DNA from: Sulfurimonas sp.
GTDB taxonomy: Bacteria; Campylobacterota; Campylobacteria; Campylobacterales; Sulfurimonadaceae
DNA length: 5,306 nucleotides
Reading direction: 5' to 3'
Assembly (NCBI GenBank): GCA_027044845.1
Contig: JALUBM010000164.1
Coordinates: 539 to 5,844 of the forward strand
The position numbers were made by a program, and so were the translations under genes. Position 1 is the stretch's first letter, and each line of letters opens with the position of its first letter. This document shows positions 1 to 4,383 of the stretch, in pieces. The notes under the pieces were generated by a model. It did no database searches, was not told where the DNA came from, and was given only the letters and a program-made list of their open reading frames with translations.

Positions 1-937
1 CGATTCGAAATTCATCGACCTCTACAGGTTGTACATAATTACCGTCAGCAGCAATAACTTTTATTTTTAGACCCGGAATACGTACATCAAAAAATGTCAT
101 GGATGCAGCGTTAATAAAGCGAAGTCTGATTTTGTCACCGTTTTGAAAAAGAGCTTGAAAACGTGTTGCAGGATTTTGGCCATTCATTAAAAAAGTATAT
201 GTGTAGCCTGTGACATCAGATATATCTCTGTCTGACATACGCATCTTATTCCACATCTCACGTTCTTTGAAAGCTTCTAAAAACCCTTTTTCTTTTACTT
301 CAGAAAAAAAATCTCCGACTGTTCTTTGATTGAAGTTGTAATAATCGGGAAAGAGTTTGAGCTTTCTATAAATATTTGCAGGTTTTTCATCAGAATAATC
401 AGATAAAACGACAACATAATCTTTATCGTACTCATATAGTTCTTTCTCTTTTGGCTCAATGACAATAGCTCCATATACACCAGTTTGTTCTTGAAATCCT
501 GAATGAGAATGGTACCAAAATGTTCCGTTTTGCTGGACGGTAAATGTATATGTAAATGTCTCTCCCGGTGCAATGCCATCGTAACTGATACCCGGAACTC
601 CATCCATTTGAAAGGGAAGAATAATACCATGCCAATGGATAGAAGAAGATTCACTTAAATTATTTGTTACATGTAGAGTTATCGTATCACCCTCTCTCCA
701 CCTAAGAGTAGGGCCCGCAAGCATTGAATTAACAGCTGTGGCAAAAGAATTCTTTCCTGTTACATTGACAAGTGTTTTATCAATACTGAGATGAAATTCT
801 GTACCGCTTAGTTCTGTTGTTTTTTGTCTGAGTGTTGCCTTCGCAGTATTTGTATCAGCACTTAGGTTTATGCCGGAGAGGGCAAACCCTGAAATAATAG
901 TGCCTTGCACAAACTTTCTTCGTGTTACATCTTTCAT
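1..937 (-). CDS. copA: CopA/PcoA-type copper-resistance multicopper oxidase, N-terminal 312 residues (partial)
   Basis: This is a periplasmic multicopper oxidase that in its family oxidises Cu(I) to Cu(II) and confers copper tolerance. The frame is open from ATG (937-935) to the window edge, 312 codons with no stop, so the C-terminal half (rest of the cupredoxin domains, type 1 site) lies outside. A Tat signal is visible: TRRKFVQG at residues 5-12, then a hydrophobic stretch and a possible cleavage near LSA-D (about residues 46 bases-pairs-independent position 26-28). The first copper-binding segments are IHWHG (residues 100-104) and FWYHSH (140-145), giving type 2/3 histidines H101, H103, H143 and H145. 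The following SGFQEQTGVYG, LSDY, DYYNFNQRT and C-terminal PGLKIKVIAADG/VDEFRI wording is specific to the CopA/PcoA branch and separates it from CueO or laccases. The start is set by AAAGGAG (951-945) seven bases upstream. It lies 33 bases downstream of the YtkA-like gene and is probably cotranscribed with it. Confidence 0.93.
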   Translation of the reverse strand, partial: MKDVTRRKFVQGTIISGFALSGINLSADTNTAKATLRQKTTELSGTEFHLSIDKTLVNVTGKNSFATAVNSMLAGPTLRWREGDTITLHVTNNLSESSSIHWHGIILPFQMDGVPGISYDGIAPGETFTYTFTVQQNGTFWYHSHSGFQEQTGVYGAIVIEPKEKELYEYDKDYVVVLSDYSDEKPANIYRKLKLFPDYYNFNQRTVGDFFSEVKEKGFLEAFKEREMWNKMRMSDRDISDVTGYTYTFLMNGQNPATRFQALFQNGDKIRLRFINAASMTFFDVRIPGLKIKVIAADGNYVQPVEVDEFRI

Positions 938-970
938 AATAGTGCTCCTTTAAGCCTTGTGTCGTCGATT

Positions 971-1357
971 TTAAAAATTGAGTGTTGTTTTTACACGAGA
1001 TCTTTTACCTTTTGTAGGTGTAATAAAAATATGTAGTTGCCAAGTTCCGCTCATTGCAAGATTGAGCGTTGCTTTATATGTTCCATTTCCAAGGTTTGTT
1101 GCATTTACCTTTGAACTCATAGCAGGCATTCCCGGCATTGCAGGCATAAACGCTTTGAGTGCAACTTTTGCATCATGAATCACCGTACCATTTTTTTTAA
1201 TTGTAATCACAAAAGTATTTGAACCAGTTGTAAGCGGTTTATCTGCAGTAATATGCACCTGTGTTGTTCTAAATTTTGCATCTTTAGAATATGCTGCTGC
1301 ATGAGCGAGGCTAACGCCTAAAATCATTGCAAGAAAGATTTTTGTTAAAGTTTTCAT
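971..1357 (-). CDS. exported Met-rich YtkA/FixH-like protein, probable periplasmic copper carrier
   Basis: A 128-residue protein with a Sec signal peptide (MKTLTKIFLAMILGVSLAHA, likely cut after AHA at residue 20), leaving a mature domain of about 108 residues. The mature part reads as one small beta-sandwich of the YtkA/FixH-like type: a strand ending FVITIKKNG, an internal DAKVALKAF strand, then NLGNGTYKATLNLAMSGTWQLHIFI. Between strands sits a ladder MPAMPGMPAM in which M71, M74, M77 and M80 are spaced exactly three apart, resembling Cu(I)-binding Met motifs of CopC/PcoC and CusF-like proteins. There is no cysteine and only three histidines outside the signal region. The start is fixed by AAAGGA about seven bases upstream. 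It is the first gene of a probable operon with copA, 33 bases downstream. Fold assignment is by recognition; the copper role is inferred from the Met ladder and the neighbours. A FixH-like role in cbb3-oxidase assembly is less likely here because no fix/cco gene is seen. Confidence 0.82.
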   Translation of the reverse strand: MKTLTKIFLAMILGVSLAHAAAYSKDAKFRTTQVHITADKPLTTGSNTFVITIKKNGTVIHDAKVALKAFMPAMPGMPAMSSKVNATNLGNGTYKATLNLAMSGTWQLHIFITPTKGKRSRVKTTLNF

Positions 1358-1442
1358 TTTTAAGTCCTTTGTTGTTTGTTATGGAAAGTATAACTTTTTT
1401 GTGTGTTTAGTTTGTGTAAAATTATAATATAAAATTCGACAA

Positions 1443-1468
1443 GTATATTAGAATATACTAATATTCTA
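1443..1468. promoter_or_regulatory. two overlapping inverted repeats, candidate operator
   Basis: GTATATT (1443-1449) and AATATAC (1452-1458) are perfect reverse complements with a 2-base spacer. Overlapping this, TAGAATAT (1449-1456) and ATATTCTA (1461-1468) are perfect reverse complements with a 4-base spacer. The block can also be read as two imperfect 10-base tandem units (ATATTAGAAT and ATACTAATAT, 7 of 10 identical), the geometry favoured by OmpR-family regulators. It lies just downstream of the plus-strand -10, where a bound protein would affect the copZ-like transcript and possibly the divergent one. Which protein binds, if any, cannot be told; the encoded response regulator is the obvious candidate. 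Confidence 0.4.
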
Positions 1469-1471
1469 TTT

Positions 1472-1476
1472 AAGGA
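1472..1476 (+). promoter_or_regulatory. ribosome binding site AAGGA that marks ATG 1484 as the original copZ-like start
   Basis: AAGGA is followed by a 7-base spacer and ATG at 1484. This is a good Shine-Dalgarno match, whereas no start codon of the ATG/GTG/TTG type exists in the main copZ-like frame between 1530 and 1752. It therefore identifies where translation of the intact ancestor began. Confidence 0.65.
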
Positions 1477-1483
1477 CGGAAAA

Positions 1484-1991
1484 ATGAAAGAAAAGATGAA
1501 AACAATTGTTGCAGAATTAGTGTAGATAGCAATCTTATAGAGGATGCAAAGGTAAGTGCCAGCCAAAAGGAAAAGTAATATGTCCACAATGTGGAGAAAA
1601 AGCTAAAGGCGTCTTAGAAAAAACTTTTGAAGCCTTAGTAACAGATGAGACGAAAGCTAAGTTTTCATGTTTTGATGGTTTTTATTATTGTAAAACATCT
1701 ACATGTAAAGTTGTCTATTTTAGAAATAATGAGATTTTAACACAAGATGATATGAATGTAATTGTCGGACTCAAAGAGGGTGCAAAACCTGCTACAGTAT
1801 GTTACTGTTTTGAGTGGACAAAAGAGAAAATAAAAGCCGAGCTAGAGGCAACAGGTAAAACAAAAGCACTTGAAGATATTAAAGCAAAAATGGAAAACAT
1901 CGGATGTTCATGTAAAATACTTAACCTAAGTGGCGGATGTTGTTTGGGAGATGTAGGAAAAGCTATAAAAGAGATACAAAAAGCAGTGTAA
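1484..1991 (+). pseudogene. CopZ-like [2Fe-2S]/zinc metallochaperone (CopZ N-terminal domain only), 5' end frameshifted
   Basis: The family is the cysteine-rich N-terminal domain of CopZ (Archaeoglobus type), a cytoplasmic copper chaperone carrying a [2Fe-2S] cluster and a zinc site. From 1530 to the TAA at 1989-1991 one frame encodes the domain without interruption: GCKGKCQPKG, VICPQCGEKAKG (zinc-site CxxC), YYCKTSTCKVVYF, then VCYCF, GCSC and GGCC, whose spacing matches the four cluster cysteines. The first part is out of frame. From ATG 1484 the frame stops at TAG 1523. Adding one A in the AAAA run at 1499-1502 and one T at 1535-1536 restores a 169-residue protein with a Cys-rich start (NNCCRISVDSNL then YRGCKGKC), 15 cysteines in all. 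It lacks the C-terminal HMA copper domain of Archaeoglobus CopZ. It leads a probable operon with the two-component genes, 17 bases ahead. It may be a recent pseudogene or an intact gene with two sequencing errors. A shorter product from ATG 1752 (79 residues) would lose the zinc site. Confidence 0.78.
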
Positions 1992-1994
1992 ATT

Positions 1995-2003
1995 TGCTAC
2001 AAT
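1995..2003 (+). promoter_or_regulatory. extended -10 promoter TGCTACAAT just ahead of the response regulator
   Basis: TGC followed by TACAAT matches the extended -10 form TGnTATAAT with one mismatch in the hexamer. It ends 5 bases before the ATG at 2009, so transcription would begin at or next to the start codon and give a leaderless mRNA. The gap between the copZ-like stop and this ATG has no Shine-Dalgarno-like purine run, which fits. Translational coupling to the copZ-like gene is the alternative. Confidence 0.42.
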
Positions 2004-2008
2004 ACTTT

Positions 2009-2656
2009 ATGAAAATACTTTTACTTGAAGATGATACGGCACTGGCAAATATTTTGGTGGATTTTTTAGAAGATAATTATGAAGTGGTACATACCTACAG
2101 TATGAAAAAAGCACTTCATCTTTGTGAAGAGCAGAAATTTGATTTGTATATTTTTGATATTAATGTTCCTGATGGCGACGGTATATCACTTTTGCAAGAA
2201 CTTCGGGAGTTTCATGATGAAACACCGGCTCTATTTATTACGGCTTTTGAAGATATAAAGTACCTAAAATCTGCTTTTGGGGCAGGTGCAAGCGATTATA
2301 TAAAAAAGCCTTTTGATTTGGAAGAATTGGCACAAAGAATAGAAAATATCAAACGACATTTTGGACTTCAAAGTAGTATACAATTAGCCAAAAATATAGT
2401 TTTTGATACAAAAATGCATATACTTGAAATAGCAGATAAAAGAGTGAAACTCTCGCAAAAAGAGAGCGAATGTCTGCACTATTTTTATAAAAACAGGCAC
2501 CGAGTCGTAAGCTCCGATGAAATTTTACAAAATTTTTGGGAGTATGAAAATATGCCGGGTGATGATGCCATTCGAACATTAGTGAAAAATCTTAGAAAAT
2601 ATATTGGCAAAGAGCATATTATGAATGTACGAGGCGAAGGATACAAATTTGAATGA
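2009..2656 (+). CDS. OmpR/PhoB-family response regulator of a copper-linked two-component system
   Basis: A 215-residue DNA-binding regulator. The receiver domain occupies about residues 1-120: acidic pocket E7/D8/D9 (MKILLLEDD), phospho-acceptor D50 (FDINVPDGDG), T78 (FITAFED), Y97 and K100 (DYIKKPFD). The winged-helix output domain covers about 125-215: KLSQKESECLHYFY, the recognition helix around DAIRTLVKNLRKYIG, and the hallmark end NVRGEGYKFE. The start was chosen at ATG 2009, where the conserved first strand begins; the frame stays open upstream to 1937, but those 24 codons overlap the copZ-like coding sequence and are not receiver-like. The stop overlaps the kinase start, so the two are translationally coupled. 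By neighbourhood it is the likely regulator of the copA, copZ-like and cusA genes, comparable to CusR/CopR; the family alone does not prove a copper stimulus. Confidence 0.92.
   Translation: MKILLLEDDTALANILVDFLEDNYEVVHTYSMKKALHLCEEQKFDLYIFDINVPDGDGISLLQELREFHDETPALFITAFEDIKYLKSAFGAGASDYIKKPFDLEELAQRIENIKRHFGLQSSIQLAKNIVFDTKMHILEIADKRVKLSQKESECLHYFYKNRHRVVSSDEILQNFWEYENMPGDDAIRTLVKNLRKYIGKEHIMNVRGEGYKFE
2637..2641 (+). promoter_or_regulatory. ribosome binding site AAGGA deciding a TTG start for the kinase
   Basis: AAGGA lies inside the last codons of the response regulator and is followed by a 7-base spacer and TTG at 2649. The alternative ATG at 2625 has no purine-rich site ahead of it (CAAAGAGCATATT is weak), and TTG 2658 would be 16 bases away. 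This favours the TTG 2649 start. Confidence 0.5.
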
Positions 2657-3770
2657 TTTGGAAAAAAAATCGTTTTATTCCTTTGTATCGCTCTATCTTT
2701 TTTCTTCCTTTCTTTTTGTCATTTTTACAGGTTATTGGTACTACAATGCACAAAAAAACTCCCTTGAAAATGAGACATATTATAAACTCAATCATATAGC
2801 CGATAAACTTTCAGGGCTCATTATTAATGCCCAAATGAAAGCAAAAGTGCTTCAGCTCCCAAATGAAAAAGAGTTTGAATATACACTGATTCCTACAAAT
2901 GAAGCAACAGACTATAAACGAGGTTACTTTGAAAAAAATGGGTATAAAGTTTTGGTATCAGACGCACCGCAAGAACATCTAAATATAGAATATGTTGTCG
3001 TAAAAACAAATCTTTATTTTAAAAAACTGCATGCACTGAAAATATTGGTACTCAGTAGTATGAGTATAGGTTTTTTCTTTATTATTATTATTTTTATTAT
3101 ACTTGCAAAACTTTTTATGAAACCGATTCATAAACGCATAGAGATGATAGAATCTTTTATACAAGATGTTTCACATGAATTAAATACACCTATGACAGCT
3201 CTTGGTATGAGTACAAGTAGAGCTATACAAAAGGGAGTGTATGATAAAAAGATACTTACAAATATTTCTATTAGCATAAAGCAACTCGAAGGCATTTCCA
3301 AATCACTTGCCTTTTTAAATTTTAAACAAAAAACACAAGAAAAAAAAGAAGTAAATTTAAAAAATATACTTGTTTCTACTGTGCAATATTATACAGAATT
3401 AACGCAGGCAAAGAAAATAGATATACAAATGCATCTTGAAGATGTCCCTTTTAGAATTGTCCCATCACGAGCCGAATTACTTTTTTCAAATTTACTCTCA
3501 AATGCCATAAAATACTCTATGCCGAACAGTTCTATAACGATACGATTACATAAAAATTTCTTTAGTATAGAAGATGAGGGAGTAGGCATTGCAAAAAATA
3601 AACTTGATGAGATTTTTAAAATATATACACGAGCATCTGATATAGCGGGTGGTTTTGGCGTGGGTTTAAGCATTGTAAAACAGATTTGCGATGAGTATGA
3701 TATAGATGTTTTGGTGGACTCAAAACTAGGTGAAGGAACAAAGTTTACTCTGTTTTTTAAAAAACAATAA
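2649..3770 (+). CDS. membrane sensor histidine kinase, partner of the upstream response regulator
   Basis: A 373-residue kinase if started at TTG 2649 (381 if at ATG 2625). Using the TTG numbering: TM1 about residues 10-30 (FVSLYLFSSFLFVIF), a periplasmic loop of about 100 residues (roughly 32-130), TM2 about 132-157 (rich in Ile/Phe), then DHp with the H-box FIQDVSHELNTPMTAL (phospho-acceptor H176). The ATPase domain has the N-box NLLSNAIKYS (N285), G1 EDEGVGIA (D309), F-box IFKIYTRAS, G2 GGFGVGLSIVKQ and the closing GEGTKFTLFF. TM2 runs almost directly into DHp, leaving about 15 residues, too short for a full HAMP domain. The periplasmic loop has no Cys, and few His and Met, so no obvious CusS-like metal site is visible. 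It overlaps the regulator by 8 bases in a coupled pair. Its signal is inferred from the copper neighbours only. Confidence 0.92.
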   Translation: MNDLEKKSFYSFVSLYLFSSFLFVIFTGYWYYNAQKNSLENETYYKLNHIADKLSGLIINAQMKAKVLQLPNEKEFEYTLIPTNEATDYKRGYFEKNGYKVLVSDAPQEHLNIEYVVVKTNLYFKKLHALKILVLSSMSIGFFFIIIIFIILAKLFMKPIHKRIEMIESFIQDVSHELNTPMTALGMSTSRAIQKGVYDKKILTNISISIKQLEGISKSLAFLNFKQKTQEKKEVNLKNILVSTVQYYTELTQAKKIDIQMHLEDVPFRIVPSRAELLFSNLLSNAIKYSMPNSSITIRLHKNFFSIEDEGVGIAKNKLDEIFKIYTRASDIAGGFGVGLSIVKQICDEYDIDVLVDSKLGEGTKFTLFFKKQ

Positions 3771-3799
3771 TTTTCCTTTAAGAGGAGTTGCCTTATACT

Positions 3800-3831
3800 T
3801 GTATAAATTATAGTTATATAAGAAGTATATT
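3800..3831 (+). promoter_or_regulatory. candidate promoter and weak ribosome binding site ahead of the ferritin-like gene
   Basis: TGTATAAA (3800-3807) can act as a -10 preceded by TG, placing a transcript start near 3814 and a leader of under 20 bases. AAGAAG (3820-3825), six bases before ATG 3832, is a one-mismatch Shine-Dalgarno. TATAA (3802-3806) and TTATA (3808-3812) form a 5-1-5 inverted repeat, loosely like a PerR/Fur-type half-site pair but shorter than the 7-1-7 PerR box. The 61-base gap holds no convincing terminator, so read-through from the kinase is also possible. Confidence 0.35.
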
Positions 3832-4356
3832 ATGGCAAAACGAGGAAGTTCAATCATAAAAGGTATTCAAGCGAGTGAAGTGGTAGAGCTTTTAAATAAA
3901 GCATATGCTGATGAGTGGTTGGCATATTATCAGTACTTTATAGAAGCAAAGGTGATTAAGGGCATTATGAAAGATGCTATCTTTGCAGAGCTGACGCAAC
4001 ATGCCAATGATGAGCTTCGACATGCCGATATGCTTGCAAACAGAATAATACAGCTTGGGGGAACGCCACTTTTACATCCTCAAGAGTGGTTTACACAGAG
4101 CAGTTGTGGCTATAAAGAACCACAAAGTTTTGATGTTGTTGCCATTCTCAAGGACTCTATACAAGGGGAGCAGTGTGCTATAAGTGTTTACTCTTCACTA
4201 GCAGATACTTTTAAAGATAAAGACATCATTTATTATGGTCAGGCACTTATGATTTCTCAAATTTTGGCAGATGAAGTTGAGCATGAAGAAGATTTACAAG
4301 ATTTACATGATGATATTACAGAGTTTGTAACGCAAATTAAAAGTACAATGGGATAA
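3832..4356 (+). CDS. Dps-like ferritin (DPSL/thioferritin type), iron and peroxide detoxification
   Basis: A 174-residue ferritin-like four-helix-bundle protein, a normal length for DPSL proteins, which assemble into 12-subunit cages and oxidise Fe(II) with peroxide. The carboxylate di-iron ligands are in order: E28 (ADEW, helix A), E61 and H64 (NDELRHAD, helix B), E113 (GEQC, helix C), E148 and H151 (ADEVEH, helix D). Having the site within a single subunit bundle is bacterioferritin-like and differs from classical Dps, which builds it between subunits. The pair C92 (SSCGY) and C115 (GEQCAISVY), together with HPQEW at 82-86, is the cysteine signature of the DPSL group. The basic N-terminus MAKRGSSIIK could touch DNA. 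There is no signal peptide, so it is cytoplasmic. It follows the kinase by 61 bases on the same strand and ends at the terminator shared with cusA. A plain bacterioferritin is the alternative; the Cys pair argues against it. Confidence 0.88.
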   Translation: MAKRGSSIIKGIQASEVVELLNKAYADEWLAYYQYFIEAKVIKGIMKDAIFAELTQHANDELRHADMLANRIIQLGGTPLLHPQEWFTQSSCGYKEPQSFDVVAILKDSIQGEQCAISVYSSLADTFKDKDIIYYGQALMISQILADEVEHEEDLQDLHDDITEFVTQIKSTMG

Positions 4357-4383
4357 AAAAGAGGGTTAAATTTCCTCTTTTTT
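4355..4383. terminator. bidirectional intrinsic terminator between the ferritin-like gene and cusA
   Basis: AAAAAAGAGG (4355-4364) and CCTCTTTTTT (4374-4383) are perfect reverse complements with a 9-base loop. Each strand reads a short GC-containing stem followed by six T, so it can stop transcription from both convergent genes. It begins within the TAA of the ferritin gene and covers the last codons of cusA (DKKEEI-stop), so the two stop codons are only 9 bases apart. The G/C core is four base pairs, so strength is uncertain. Confidence 0.75.

Larger units (their letters stand above)
1358..1483. promoter_or_regulatory. divergent control region between the ytkA-like/copA operon and the copZ-like gene
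   Basis: This 126-base AT-rich gap separates two divergent transcription units and holds all the upstream signals visible for both. An ATTATAAT block gives a -10 hexamer TATAAT on the plus strand (1423-1428) and, overlapping it, TATAAT on the minus strand (1426-1421). A second minus-strand candidate, TATACT, lies at 1392-1387, closer to the ytkA-like start. No convincing -35 is seen, as is common in Campylobacterota. Inverted repeats at 1443-1468 lie between the plus-strand -10 and the ribosome binding site. The arrangement suggests joint control of both units by one regulator. The -10 calls are by eye in AT-rich DNA, so chance matches are possible. Confidence 0.5.

Noticed and set aside
295..654. 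Minus-strand open frame of 119 codons
   Set aside because: It lies wholly within copA in another frame. The copA frame carries HWHG and WYHSH motifs; this one has no recognisable features.
1523..1529. UAG recoding (pyrrolysine or suppressed stop) to explain the copZ-like 5' end
   Set aside because: The downstream domain is in a different frame, so reading through the stop at 1523 leads to further stops at 1538 and 1553 and not to the domain.
1360..1587. Minus-strand open frame of 75 codons across the divergent promoter
   Set aside because: It covers the promoter region and the start of the copZ-like gene, has AT-rich composition giving a hydrophobic low-complexity protein, and no ribosome binding site of note.
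1752..1991. ATG 1752 as the true start of the copZ-like gene
   Set aside because: Conserved domain sequence including the ICPQC zinc motif continues unbroken in frame upstream to 1530, and no ribosome binding site precedes 1752.
3072..3105. ATT-rich simple repeat in the kinase gene
   Set aside because: It encodes the Ile/Phe-rich TM2. Trinucleotide slippage would not change frame, and nothing indicates phase variation.
3775..3787. Possible hairpin or Shine-Dalgarno (TCCT...AGGA, AGAGGAG) after the kinase
   Set aside because: The stem is only about four base pairs with no T-run, and no open frame of useful length starts after the AGGAG.
3823..3832. Ten-base match AAGTATATTA shared with 1441-1450 in the copZ-like control region
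   Set aside because: The 3823 copy overlaps the ribosome binding site and start codon of the ferritin gene, and 10-base AT-rich matches are easily due to chance; the inverted repeat is not preserved.
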